Source: JAWKWH01 sp041397625 (GTDB taxonomy: Bacteria > Pseudomonadota > Alphaproteobacteria > Rhizobiales > Rhizobiaceae). From it: a stretch of 64,000 nucleotides of DNA. Within the stretch, counting starts at the first letter, position 1; every line of letters starts with the position of its first letter. The notes below the pieces were generated by a model. It worked only from the letters and a program-made list of their open reading frames with translations. It did not search any database and was not told where the DNA came from. Positions 29,948 through 38,621 of this stretch are shown in pieces. The stretch covers positions 1 to 64,000 of the forward strand of contig JAWKWH010000005.1 of assembly GCA_041397625.1 (NCBI GenBank), read 5' to 3'. A program made the position numbers and the translations under genes.

Positions 29948-31747
29948 TTGACAAAGCGGGCATTCAACACGAGAGACCGGCGAACGGTATTTTCCGCGTG
30001 GCATCGCTGCATCGCCATCGGCCTGTTTGCGCTGCTGGGCGCGCTTGCGTTCGTGCCCGTCGCCAGCGCCGAAACCCGCACGCTGAAGCTCTACTTCGTC
30101 CACACGCACGAGCGCGCCGAGATCACCTACAAGAAGAATGGTCGTTATCTGAGCGGCGGTCTCAAGCAGATCAACCGCTTCCTGCGCGACTGGCGTCGCA
30201 ACGAGCCGACAAAGATGGATCCGCGCCTGCTCGACCTCGTCTGGGAGGTGTACCGCAAATCCGGTTCGCACGACTACATCCACGTCATCTCCGGATACCG
30301 GTCCCCGACGACCAACGCCATGCTGCGCAAGCGCGGCCGCGGGGTTGCCAAGAAGAGCCAGCACATGCTCGGCAAGGCAATGGATTTTTATCTGCCCGAC
30401 GTGAAGCTGTCGAAGCTGCGCAAGATCGGCTTGCAGATGCAGGCCGGCGGCGTCGGCTACTATCCCAGGTCGGGATCGCCCTTCGTCCATCTCGATGTCG
30501 GCAGCGTGCGTCACTGGCCGCGCATGAGCCGTCGCGAACTGCTGGCGATGTTCCCGGACGGCAAGACCCTGCACGTACCGACCGACGGCAAGCCGCTTCC
30601 CGGCTACAAGCAGGCGCTCGCCGCCTACAACAAGCGCAAGGGTTCGGGCGGCGGCATCGTGGTGGCCAGCACCGCCCCGGAGCCCGACAAGAAACCAGAT
30701 CGCGGCGAACGCAATGATGGTCGCGGCGGCGGTGGACTGCTGGCGGCGTTTTTCGGCGGCGGTCAGGACGACGAGGAAGATTCGGTCCAGGCGGCGACCG
30801 CACCGAAACCGGTCAAGACAATCCCGGCCCCTGCCGAGAAGGAACTGCAGCCGCAAACGCCGGAGATGATTATCGCCTCGCTCAGCGAACGCGACGTGCC
30901 GCTGCCGCGCTTTGCCAAGCGGCCCGAAGCCGAAATCGGCGAGGCAGCCACCGAGCCGCTGCCGGTCGAGGGCCTGCCGATCGGTGCCGATACCGCCGAA
31001 GCCGAGACGGTCGTGGCCCTGCATGTGCCCAGACCGACGCCGCGGCCGGAACTGACCGGAGCAGCGATCACCTCGCGCATCGAAACGGCAACGGCAAACC
31101 CAGGCGCCAAGCTTGCCTATGCCGACAGGGATGGTATCGACGAGGTGCTCGCCGTAATGCGCGCCTCGCAGGCGCCGAACGGCAAGGGCGGGCGCATCGT
31201 CGCCGTCCCGCTGCCCGAGAAGCGGCCGGAGGAGGCGGTTGTGGTGGCCGCGCTTCCGGAGCGCGGACCGGTTCTCGATGTCGGTCCGGCACGATTCGGG
31301 GTACCGACCCCGCGTGACCGTGATGCCGCCGGCAAGACCGACCGCCTGGAGGTCGGCTCGACGTCGGACAAGACGGGCCGCAAGGCCGCCGCTTCGCCGC
31401 GTGACATCATCCTGGCCAGCCTGGAGCCTGTCGATCCGCGCGAAGCCATCGCCACCGACACGCATACCACCCGCAAGACCGATCGCCCGAGCGCCGACGA
31501 TCAGCCGCGGGGACGCCAGGCCATGATCGTGCCGCTGCCGGAAAACCTGTCGCGTCATGCCATTTCGAAGGTTCACATTGCCCGGGCCGAGCGCCGTTCG
31601 CGAGCGCCGCGCTTCGCGTTCGATCTCGTCGGACGCGCACCGAATGAAGTCTATACCGAAGGCTTCAGCCGCACCGCCAGGATCGACAATCCCTACCGCT
31701 TCACGGGCAAGGCGGTGAAGTTCCTCTCGGTCGCCAAATTCAACTGA
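29948..31747 (+). CDS. DUF882 (M15-like murein peptidase fold) exported protein
   Basis: A 599-residue envelope protein: signal peptide or anchor at about residues 20-42 (ending VPVASA), then a DUF882/YcbK-like domain at 45-200 with VISGYRSPTTNAML, the zinc-site pattern SQHMLGKAMDFYLP (H and D) and FVHLDVG (H), as in D-Ala-D-Ala peptidases. The remaining 400 residues are low-complexity, rich in P, A, E and K, with repeated IASL-E-RDVPLPRFAKRPE-like and VPLPEKRPEE stretches. The likely start is TTG at 29948, preceded by AAGG; no ATG or GTG fits. DUF882 proteins of Rhizobiales are usually shorter, so the tail is notable. Confidence 0.85.
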   Translation: MTKRAFNTRDRRTVFSAWHRCIAIGLFALLGALAFVPVASAETRTLKLYFVHTHERAEITYKKNGRYLSGGLKQINRFLRDWRRNEPTKMDPRLLDLVWEVYRKSGSHDYIHVISGYRSPTTNAMLRKRGRGVAKKSQHMLGKAMDFYLPDVKLSKLRKIGLQMQAGGVGYYPRSGSPFVHLDVGSVRHWPRMSRRELLAMFPDGKTLHVPTDGKPLPGYKQALAAYNKRKGSGGGIVVASTAPEPDKKPDRGERNDGRGGGGLLAAFFGGGQDDEEDSVQAATAPKPVKTIPAPAEKELQPQTPEMIIASLSERDVPLPRFAKRPEAEIGEAATEPLPVEGLPIGADTAEAETVVALHVPRPTPRPELTGAAITSRIETATANPGAKLAYADRDGIDEVLAVMRASQAPNGKGGRIVAVPLPEKRPEEAVVVAALPERGPVLDVGPARFGVPTPRDRDAAGKTDRLEVGSTSDKTGRKAAASPRDIILASLEPVDPREAIATDTHTTRKTDRPSADDQPRGRQAMIVPLPENLSRHAISKVHIARAERRSRAPRFAFDLVGRAPNEVYTEGFSRTARIDNPYRFTGKAVKFLSVAKFN

Positions 31748-31770
31748 TCGAAGAGTGCAGCGGCAAGCGG

Positions 31771-32406
31771 TCAGCCAAGCGCTGAAGCGGCCTTTGCCAG
31801 CGCCTCTATCTTGTCCCACGCGCCGGCTTCGAGCAGATCGTCGGGCGCGACCCACGATCCGCCAACGCAGATCACGTTGGGCAATTTCAGATAGTCGGTT
31901 GCGTTCGCCGCCGAGATACCGCCCGTCGGACAGAAGCGGATGCCGGCCAGCGGCGAGGAAAGCGCCTTGAGAAACGGCGCCCCGCCGGCCTGTTCGGCCG
32001 GAAAGAACTTCAGGATCGAATAGCCTTCCTCATAGATCGACATGATTTCGCTCGGCGTCACCGCACCCGGCAACAGAGGGATGTCGCTTTCGTGCGCCGC
32101 ATCGAGCAACTCCTGCGTCGTACCGGGACTGACCACGTATTGTGCACCGGCCTGCACCACCTTGTCGTACTGGCGCGGCGTGAGGACCGTGCCCGCACCG
32201 ACGATGGCGTCTTCCACCTCCTCGGCCACGAGCCGTATCGCGTCGAGCGCGTCCGGCGTGCGCAGCGTGATCTCTATCGCCGGTAGACCGCCCGCCGCCA
32301 ACGCCCGGGCCAGCGGCACGGCGTCGGCCAGGCGGTTGATCTTGACCACCGGTATCACCGGCTGGCCTTCCAGGATTGTCAGCAGCGCATCTTTCTTCTG
32401 GGTCAT
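31771..32406 (-). CDS. eda: KDPG/KHG aldolase (Entner-Doudoroff)
   Basis: Cleaves 2-keto-3-deoxy-6-phosphogluconate to pyruvate and glyceraldehyde 3-phosphate. The 211-residue class I aldolase shows PVVKINRLADA, the catalytic Glu in AIEITLRTPDAL, GAGTVLT, SPGTT and the Schiff-base lysine in ILKFFPAE near 132, then CPTGGIS. Full length. It stands alone here; edd and zwf are not in the window. A related keto-acid sugar pathway gene (IlvD/Edd type) occurs 30 kb away but is not obviously linked. Confidence 0.95.
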   Translation of the reverse strand: MTQKKDALLTILEGQPVIPVVKINRLADAVPLARALAAGGLPAIEITLRTPDALDAIRLVAEEVEDAIVGAGTVLTPRQYDKVVQAGAQYVVSPGTTQELLDAAHESDIPLLPGAVTPSEIMSIYEEGYSILKFFPAEQAGGAPFLKALSSPLAGIRFCPTGGISAANATDYLKLPNVICVGGSWVAPDDLLEAGAWDKIEALAKAASALG

Positions 32407-32480
32407 GGCCCTGTCCGTCGGCGGAAATCTGACGCCGGGTTATCAGGCGCCGAAGGGCATGTCCATTGCCGCCGCAACGG

Positions 32481-33386
32481 TCACACCCGCCCGAACAGGC
32501 GGGCAACCAGCTTCGCCAGCCAATCGAGAAACAGCGATCCGCCGCCCGAAAGCGGCAGCGCCTTGCCGATAGCGCCGAGCGTGGCCTTGTCGGCAATACC
32601 TGTTGCCGCAAGTCCGTGCCGCGATTGAAAACGCCGCACGGCATCCTCGGTCGCCGGCCCGAAATCGCCGTCGATGGCGAGCGGAGATCCCAGGGCAGCC
32701 AGGTTTCGCTGCAGGTCGGCCACCTTCGACCCCTTGGCGCCGCGTTTCAGCGCATCGTTGTTCTTGCCGTCACCATCGCCGTTTGCCGGCTCCGTTGTCG
32801 TCGATTTCAGGAAGCGCTTGTAGGCCGCCGCGATCTTGGTGTCGTAGCGGTATTTCCGGTAGGCCGGCCCGTTGTAGCCATGCGCGAATTTTGCCCAGTC
32901 ATGCGCCCTGATCGCAGCCATGAGGCCCGCCTTGCGGATATAGCGCACCATCAGGCGCGCCTGCCCGTCCGCACCGTCGCGCGCCTCCTCGACCAGCGCA
33001 TCGACGCTGGCATAGCCGAGCCAGGCCCAGTGCGCGCCCATCACCTGGCCAAGTCCCCACGACACCGATTCTCGCGCCGCCTGCCGGTCGATCGCCTCGG
33101 CCTCGCGCAACAGCGCCCAGCGCCCCGCCTGCGTCGCCGGATTGGCCACTGCGCCGGCCCTGGCTGCGGCAAGGCCTTCCGCCCGCGCCCGCCGCCGTTT
33201 GCTCCCCGACAGGCGGCGATCGAAATAGTGGCCCTCGAACCGGATCATCGGCTCCAGTCTGCCGCCGACCTTGGCGAACACCTTGCCGCCGCTTTCGACA
33301 TGACAGATGGCCAGCAGCGCCGCCGGCTCGATACCGCTCTCGCGGGCAACGACGACGATGGCGGCAATGGTTTCGGTTGAATACAT
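32481..33386 (-). CDS. N-acetylmuramidase (DUF3380) with peptidoglycan-binding domain
   Basis: A 301-residue lysozyme-like enzyme. Residues 10-185 carry the muramidase domain with the catalytic Glu in HVESGGKVFAK, MIRFEGHYFDR, SWGLGQVMGAHW and FAHGYNGPAY; residues 215-270 are a peptidoglycan-binding module (LQRNLAALGSPLAIDGDFGP ... RRFQSRHGL). There is no signal peptide, as in phage endolysins. Start taken at ATG 33386; a GTG nine codons earlier is possible. No other phage gene is near, so it is either a domesticated endolysin or a wall-remodelling enzyme. Confidence 0.88.
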   Translation of the reverse strand: MYSTETIAAIVVVARESGIEPAALLAICHVESGGKVFAKVGGRLEPMIRFEGHYFDRRLSGSKRRRARAEGLAAARAGAVANPATQAGRWALLREAEAIDRQAARESVSWGLGQVMGAHWAWLGYASVDALVEEARDGADGQARLMVRYIRKAGLMAAIRAHDWAKFAHGYNGPAYRKYRYDTKIAAAYKRFLKSTTTEPANGDGDGKNNDALKRGAKGSKVADLQRNLAALGSPLAIDGDFGPATEDAVRRFQSRHGLAATGIADKATLGAIGKALPLSGGGSLFLDWLAKLVARLFGRV

Positions 33387-33567
33387 GGTCCGGCCGTTTC
33401 CCTTTTTGGTCACGGCCGATTATCGGCGTTCTGGCAGCGGTGTGGACCGAACCGGATTGCCCGCTCCCGTGTCCCGTCGGCCTGCGCATTCTTCGAACCG
33501 GTTGAAACAAAACGCCGATCATCGCGCGGTTGATTGCTCCGCGACGAGCCGGTAGGCAGGTTTCGTC

Positions 33568-34521
33568 ATGAATTTGTCCACCGGAAACCACCCCTGGCGC
33601 ATCGTCGCCCTCTACCGGTTCTTTCCGGTCGCCGACCCGCTTGCGCTGCGCGACCGCCTGCTGCCGCTATGTCGCGAAGCCGGCATCCGCGGCACGCTGA
33701 TCGTCGCCGGCGAGGGACTTAACGGCACGCTCGCCGGCACGCAAACGGCGGTCGGCACACTGTTGGCCGAACTTGACCGGCTGGAAGGATTTGGCGGTGC
33801 CGAGCTGAAGTTCTCGTCGGCCGCCGACATGCCGTTCCGCCGGCTGAAAATCCGCGTCAAGCACGAGATCGTCACCATGGGCGTCGACGATGTCGATCCT
33901 GTCGCCGGGCGCGGCGCCTATGTCGAGCCGGCCGACTGGAACGCGCTGATCGCCGATCCGGACACGATCGTCATCGACACCCGCAATGCCTATGAAACGG
34001 CGATCGGCACGTTCGAGGGCGCTGTCGACCCGGAAACGCGTTCATTCCGCGAGTTCCCCGACTGGATCGGACGCAATCACAACCGGTTGCGCAACCGCAG
34101 GATCGCCATGTTCTGCACCGGCGGCATCCGCTGCGAAAAAGCAACCGCCTATGTGAAATCGCTCGGCTTTCCGGATGTGTTCCATCTGCGCGGCGGCATC
34201 CTCAAATATCTCGAAACCGTGCCCGAGGACGAAAGTCTGTGGCGCGGCGAGTGCTTCGTGTTCGACGAGCGCGTTTCCGTGACGCACGGGCTGGCCGAGG
34301 GCGAGACCGCGCTCTGCCGCGCCTGCCGCCATCCGCTGACCGCCGCCGAGATCGCCTCGCCGGACTATGTCGAGGGCGTCTCGTGCCCCCATTGCCGCTC
34401 CACGCGCTCGGACGCCGACCGTCGCCGCTACGCCGACCGCCAGCGGCAGGTGACAAGAGCGCTGGAGCGAGGCGAGCCGGTGCCGATCGGCCTTGCCCGG
34501 CCGCGCCGCGGGCGGGCTTGA
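33568..34521 (+). CDS. trhO: tRNA uridine(34) hydroxylase TrhO (rhodanese family)
   Basis: Oxygen-dependent enzyme that makes 5-hydroxyuridine at the wobble position of some tRNAs. The 317-residue protein has an N-terminal acylphosphatase-like domain (GTLIVAGEGLNGTLAG), a rhodanese domain with active cysteine in CTGGIRCEKAT near 185, the family motif GTFEGAVDPETRSFREFPDW, and a C-terminal CRACRHPL...CPHC cysteine cluster. Full length. It is divergent from the muramidase gene. Confidence 0.94.
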   Translation: MNLSTGNHPWRIVALYRFFPVADPLALRDRLLPLCREAGIRGTLIVAGEGLNGTLAGTQTAVGTLLAELDRLEGFGGAELKFSSAADMPFRRLKIRVKHEIVTMGVDDVDPVAGRGAYVEPADWNALIADPDTIVIDTRNAYETAIGTFEGAVDPETRSFREFPDWIGRNHNRLRNRRIAMFCTGGIRCEKATAYVKSLGFPDVFHLRGGILKYLETVPEDESLWRGECFVFDERVSVTHGLAEGETALCRACRHPLTAAEIASPDYVEGVSCPHCRSTRSDADRRRYADRQRQVTRALERGEPVPIGLARPRRGRA

Positions 34522-34688
34522 CGGATAAATCGGCCACCCGGCGCCGCCTCGAAAAGATTGCAGCCTGTTGCCGCAGTTTATCGCCGCCGTCATTGCAATT
34601 TCGCATTCCGGTGACTACGTGGTCCACGGCGGAGGCATTCGCGGCCGGACGATTTTTGCGACGGCCGGACTGTTCCAGGGAGAGGCTC

Positions 34689-35390
34689 ATGATCGACCCG
34701 AAAAAACTGCTCGACGACCTGCTCGGGTCGAAAGTTCCCGGTATGGATTCGACCGTACGCGAAACCGCCGGCAAGGCGGGCCAGCTTGCCCGCGACAATC
34801 CGATCGCCACCGGTGCGATCGCCCTTGCCCTGCTCGGCACCGGTCCCGGCCGGGCGATCACCGGGTCGGCGTTGAAGATCGGCGGTCTGGCTGCGGTCGC
34901 CGGCCTCGCCTACAAGGCCTACCAGAACTACCAGCAAGGCGGTGATGCTCCCGACGAGCGCAAGACGCTGGATGGCGAGATACTGCCGCCGCCGGAAAAT
35001 ACAAGCTTCCACCCCTCCCATGCGCCCCAGGGCGAAGCCGAGTTCGCGCTCACCCTGATCAGGGCGATGATCGCCGCGGCTCACGCCGACGGCCATGTCG
35101 ACGACGCCGAGCGCGGGCGCATAGCCGATCGGCTCCGGTTGGCCGGCATCGATGACGAGGCCGGCGCCTTCCTGCGCCACGAACTGGAAAATCCGATCGA
35201 TGTCGGCGACCTGGCCGCAGCCGCAGCCACCGATGCCCAGAAGGTCGAACTCTATACGGCCTCGCGCTTGGCGATCGAGCCGGATTCACGTGCCGAGCGC
35301 GGTTATCTCGACCTGCTTGCCGGGCGACTTAAGCTGCCGGAAGCCCTGGTCGATCACATCGAGGCGACCGTCAGCGAAGCCAGGACCTGA
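34689..35390 (+). CDS. TerB-like / DUF533 protein
   Basis: A 233-residue protein opening MIDPKKLLDDLLGSKVPG, with a glycine/alanine-rich hydrophobic stretch at about 35-80, a variable linker (DGEILPPPENTS), and a C-terminal TerB-like helical domain (LIRAMIAAAHADGHVDDAER ... YLDLLAGRLKLPEALVDHIEA). DUF533 proteins are common in Proteobacteria, some near tellurite or metal stress genes, with no proven activity. GGGAGAGG precedes the ATG at 34689. The frame extends upstream over the trhO end, but that part has no homolog-like features. Confidence 0.85.
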   Translation: MIDPKKLLDDLLGSKVPGMDSTVRETAGKAGQLARDNPIATGAIALALLGTGPGRAITGSALKIGGLAAVAGLAYKAYQNYQQGGDAPDERKTLDGEILPPPENTSFHPSHAPQGEAEFALTLIRAMIAAAHADGHVDDAERGRIADRLRLAGIDDEAGAFLRHELENPIDVGDLAAAAATDAQKVELYTASRLAIEPDSRAERGYLDLLAGRLKLPEALVDHIEATVSEART

Positions 35391-35409
35391 CGAAGACCGG
35401 ATCTCCTGG

Positions 35410-35733
35410 TCAGCACGCGCCGTCGTGCAGCATGTCGACGCCGGCCGCCTCCGCCTCGCACCGATTCGGATAGGTTTCGCCGTCGCAGCCGCAGACCGGC
35501 AGATAGATGCGGGTGCACGCCTGTGGTCGCGGCCGGCACGTGCCGAAGAAGTCGCCCGCGCCACAGGCGTTGCTGTCGGGAAAGTCGCACCATTCATCGC
35601 TGCCGCATTGCAGGCCGGCGATCCCGCCACAGACCGGCACCTCCACCGTCTCGCCGTCGACGAGCAGGCTGGCGGCCGGCGACGCCGAAACGGCGGCAAG
35701 CAGGAATATCATTGCAGGTATCGTGTGTTTCAT
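35410..35733 (-). CDS. Secreted Kazal-type protease-inhibitor-like protein
   Basis: A 107-residue secreted protein. Residues 1-21 are a signal peptide; the mature part is cysteine-rich (ten cysteines) with a first VCGGIAGLQCGSDEWCDFPD block and a C-terminal Kazal module, CTRIYLPVCGCDGETYPNRC and a final C, which is the canonical Kazal spacing. Kazal domains inhibit serine proteases; this type is found in a minority of bacteria, where targets are mostly unknown. It is divergent from the bufferin cluster, 212 bases away. Confidence 0.85.
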   Translation of the reverse strand: MKHTIPAMIFLLAAVSASPAASLLVDGETVEVPVCGGIAGLQCGSDEWCDFPDSNACGAGDFFGTCRPRPQACTRIYLPVCGCDGETYPNRCEAEAAGVDMLHDGAC

Positions 35734-35884
35734 CTTCGCTCTCCGGTATCGGTGGCATCACTTGCCGCCGGGCACGCTGCGGTTCACAATGACGTTCCAT
35801 CCGCCGCATACGGGCGTTTCACGACGTTCACATGCATTTGATGCCGAATAACGCGTGAGTGATTTCCATATGATCAGGGCATTT

Positions 35885-35913
35885 GGAACTTAAGTGACCT
35901 ACCGGGACGATAA
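35885..35913 (+). promoter_or_regulatory. Candidate ECF-type promoter before the bufferin genes
   Basis: GGAACT (35885-35890) lies 17 bases before CGATAA (35908-35913), followed 33 bases later by the bufA ATG. GGAAC/CGT-A-type pairs are typical of ECF sigma factors, which are known to control bufferin operons elsewhere. No ECF sigma gene is in the window, so this is inference. Confidence 0.45.
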
Positions 35914-35945
35914 CCCGGAAACACGGTCGTCCAAAGGAGATTGAC

Positions 35946-36254
35946 ATGACTAACAAAACCACCGTTCTCAGCACGGCATTCGTCGCGGGCGCTGTCGCCA
36001 CCGCCCTCACGGCCGGCACGGTCTCGCTGACCGGTTCCGCCCAGGCCGCCGACCAGGTCAAGTGCTATGGCGTCGCCATGGCCGGTCAGAACGACTGCGC
36101 CGCCGGCCCCGGCACCACCTGCAAGGGCACGTCCAGCGTCGATTACCAGGGCAATTCCTGGAAGCTGGTCGACGCCGGTACCTGCGAGAGCATGGAACTG
36201 CCGGACGGCCGCATGGGTTCGCTTGAGCCGCTCGACCGCGACTTGCCGTCGTAA
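35946..36254 (+). CDS. bufA: Bufferin-type RiPP precursor (DUF2282, BufA1-like)
   Basis: A 102-residue exported precursor peptide. The signal peptide covers residues 1-34 (ending SAQA). The mature core has four cysteines in the DUF2282 pattern KCYGVAMAGQNDCAAGP, TTCKG and NSWKLVDAGTCESM, which match bufferins: periplasmic metallopeptides whose cysteines are converted by an MNIO enzyme and which sequester copper. AAAGGAGA precedes the ATG at 35946. The adjacent MNIO and DUF2063 genes complete the minimal maturation set. The metal in this strain is not known. Confidence 0.88.
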   Translation: MTNKTTVLSTAFVAGAVATALTAGTVSLTGSAQAADQVKCYGVAMAGQNDCAAGPGTTCKGTSSVDYQGNSWKLVDAGTCESMELPDGRMGSLEPLDRDLPS

Positions 36255-36298
36255 TCGGTCGAAACGAATTGGGCTGGCCGGAATAGGGAGTTGTCGTC

Positions 36299-37219
36299 GT
36301 GACCGAAGTCGATCGCACCTCGGAGGCGCACAATCGCCGTTTTCCGGCCTTTCCCATTGCCGGCCGCGCCGGCGCCAGCCTCAAGCATGACCACCTCGAA
36401 GCCATCTACGCCGACGACGATCCGGTCGGCTTCTTCGAGGTCCACGCGGAAAACTACATGGGTGCGGGCGGCCCGCCGCATGCGGTGCTGAGCCGGATCC
36501 GCCGGGACTATCCTGTCCTGCTCCACGGTGTGTGCATGTCGATCGGCGGCCCTTCGCCGCTCGACAGGAACCATCTCGCGCGTTTCAAATCCCTGGTCGA
36601 GCGCTACGACCCGGCCGTCGTCTCCGAACACCTGGCTTGGTCGACCCATGGCGATGTGTTCTTCAACGACCTTTTGCCGTTGCCCTATACCGACGAGACG
36701 CTGGTCGCCGTCTGCGACCATATCGATGAGGTTCAGGAGGCGATCGGCAGGCAGATGCTGCTGGAAAACCCGTCCACCTACCTGCTGTTCGAAACGTCCG
36801 ACTATTCAGAGACGGATTTCATCCGGGAGGTCGCCGCGCGCACCGGATGCGGTCTGTTGCTCGACGTCAACAACGTGTTCGTGTCCGCCACCAATCATGG
36901 ATTTTCGGCGCTGCAATACCTGTCGGATTTCCCGCTCGATCTGATCGGCGAAATCCATCTGGCCGGGCACAGGCGACAGGAGGACGACGAAGGCGAACCG
37001 TTGTTGATCGACAGCCATGACGGTCCGGTGGCCGACGCCGTCTGGAAACTCTACGACATCGTCATCGGCCAGTGCGGCCCGATTCCGACGCTGATCGAAT
37101 GGGACGCCGAAATCCCCGACTGGCCCGTGCTCAAGGCCGAGGCCGAGGCGGCCCAGGCCATTCTCGACCGACATACGGACACCTACATGTTGGGCCGCCG
37201 GCATGCCTCCGTTGCCTGA
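36299..37219 (+). CDS. bufB: MNIO (DUF692) enzyme, bufferin maturation
   Basis: A 306-residue multinuclear iron-dependent oxidase of the DUF692 family, a TIM-barrel. Candidate iron ligands are visible as HAENYMGAGG, LLHGVCMSIGG, VVSEHLAWSTHG, LLENPSTY, LLDVNNVFVSA, IGEIHLAGH, IDSHDGPV and LIEWDAEIPDW. It modifies cysteines of the DUF2282 precursor just upstream. It starts with GTG at 36299 and overlaps the DUF2063 gene by 17 bases, so translation is coupled. This order, precursor then DUF692 then DUF2063, is the known bufferin arrangement. Confidence 0.93.
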   Translation: MTEVDRTSEAHNRRFPAFPIAGRAGASLKHDHLEAIYADDDPVGFFEVHAENYMGAGGPPHAVLSRIRRDYPVLLHGVCMSIGGPSPLDRNHLARFKSLVERYDPAVVSEHLAWSTHGDVFFNDLLPLPYTDETLVAVCDHIDEVQEAIGRQMLLENPSTYLLFETSDYSETDFIREVAARTGCGLLLDVNNVFVSATNHGFSALQYLSDFPLDLIGEIHLAGHRRQEDDEGEPLLIDSHDGPVADAVWKLYDIVIGQCGPIPTLIEWDAEIPDWPVLKAEAEAAQAILDRHTDTYMLGRRHASVA

Positions 37220-38006
37220 CGGCGACACTGCGCGGGGCGGCAGTTTCGCCGGCGTCTTCGCGCCGCCGCTGCTCGATCCCGCCCGCCCGGTGCCGGATCT
37301 GGTCACCGGTCCGCGAGCAAAGGCCGCGGTCAAGCGTTATGCCGTATATCGCAACAATGTCACCGTCAGCCTGATCGAGGCGCTTGCCGACACCTTCCCA
37401 GCCGTCCAGCGCATCGTCGGCGATGCGTTCTTTCGCGATCTGGCGCGTGTCTATGTTCGCGCCGAACCGCCGGTCTCGCCGCTGCTGTTCGAGTACGGTC
37501 ATGGCTTTGCCGATTTTATCGACGGCTTCGAACACACGCGGCAACTGCCCTGGCTTGGTGACGTGGCGCGGGTAGAACGTGCCTGGCTCGACGCCTACCA
37601 CGCGGCCGACAGCGCTCCGCTGCAGGCGGAGGCGCTGGGCGCGGTCGCGCCGGAAGCGCTGGCTTCGCTTGTTTTCACACCACACCCCGCGCTTCGGATT
37701 TTGCGCTCGCCCTGGCCCGCGGTGACGATTTTCGCCGCCAACCGCCAGCCCGGGCCAGTTGGCAGGATCGAGGAGCGCGACGGCGAGGATGCGCTGATCA
37801 CGCGGCCGGAGCTTGAGGTTTTCGTGCGCAAGCTGCCGCCGGGCGGCGCGGAATTCCTGACCAGGCTGGCAACCGGGGCGACGCTTGGCGAAGCGGCCGA
37901 ACACGCCACCGGCGCTTCACCGCATTTCGACCTTGCGGCCAATATCGCCGGCATGCTCGAGGCCGGTGCGTTCAGCGGCATTTCGGTCGGCGTGGATCGG
38001 GCGTAG
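37203..38006 (+). CDS. bufC: DUF2063 partner protein, bufferin maturation
   Basis: A 267-residue protein of the DUF2063 (HvfC/BufC-like) family, known as the precursor-recognition partner of DUF692 enzymes. Markers: KAAVKRYAVYRNNVTVSLIEALADTFPAVQRIVGDAFF near residues 40-80 (annotated here by position), PLLFEYGHGFADFID, and VARVERAWLDAYHA. No signal peptide, so cytoplasmic, as needed to act on the precursor before export. Its ATG at 37203 lies inside the end of bufB. Confidence 0.9.
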   Translation: MPPLPDGDTARGGSFAGVFAPPLLDPARPVPDLVTGPRAKAAVKRYAVYRNNVTVSLIEALADTFPAVQRIVGDAFFRDLARVYVRAEPPVSPLLFEYGHGFADFIDGFEHTRQLPWLGDVARVERAWLDAYHAADSAPLQAEALGAVAPEALASLVFTPHPALRILRSPWPAVTIFAANRQPGPVGRIEERDGEDALITRPELEVFVRKLPPGGAEFLTRLATGATLGEAAEHATGASPHFDLAANIAGMLEAGAFSGISVGVDRA

Positions 38007-38051
38007 GATCGTCTTCAACCCTTTCGATTCGATCTCTGGGAGGCATGACGG

Positions 38052-38621
38052 ATGCAGGGCGCGATCGGTTTTCTGGTGACGTTGCACCATCGGTTCTTCG
38101 CAGCGCTGGAATCGCTGCTGACCGGCTGGTTCACCGGATTGGCGGCGCGCTTCGTCTTCGCCAGCCTGCTATTCCTCTATTACGTCAATTCCGGCTGGGG
38201 CAAGCTCGGCGACGGGCCATTCGGCTTCCTCAGCCCCAATTCGGGCGCCTTCGTCACCATCTTTCCCAAGGCGATGGAAGCGGTCAGTTACGATCACACG
38301 CAATTGTCCTTCTTTCCCTATCACCTGGTCGTCTATTTCGGCACATGGGCGGAGATCGTCCTGCCGTTCCTCGTCGTGATCGGACTGTTCACGCGGCTTT
38401 CGGCGCTCGGCATGATCTTCTTCGTCGTCGTCCAGAGCATTGTCGATGTCTTCGGTCATGGGCTCGACGACAAGTCGGTCGGAGCGATGTTCGACCGGCT
38501 GCCCGATGCCATCATCTGGGATCAGCGGCTCGCATGGGTATTTCTGCTGCTGATAGTCGTCGTTCACGGTGCCGGCAGGTTTTCCATCGACCATCTACTG
38601 GCGCGGAGCCGGGCTGGCTGA
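38052..38621 (+). CDS. DoxX-family membrane protein of the bufferin operon
   Basis: A 189-residue inner-membrane protein with about four hydrophobic segments and the DoxX-like FVFASLLFLYYVNSGWGKLGDG opening and VVYFGTWAEIVLPFLVVIGLFTRLSALG middle. DoxX proteins often accompany bufferin genes, where a redox or quinone-related role is suspected but unproven. It follows bufC by 45 bases with GGGAGG before the ATG, and its stop overlaps the start of the next gene (ATGA at 38618-38621 region), so it belongs to the same operon. Confidence 0.85.
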   Translation: MQGAIGFLVTLHHRFFAALESLLTGWFTGLAARFVFASLLFLYYVNSGWGKLGDGPFGFLSPNSGAFVTIFPKAMEAVSYDHTQLSFFPYHLVVYFGTWAEIVLPFLVVIGLFTRLSALGMIFFVVVQSIVDVFGHGLDDKSVGAMFDRLPDAIIWDQRLAWVFLLLIVVVHGAGRFSIDHLLARSRAG

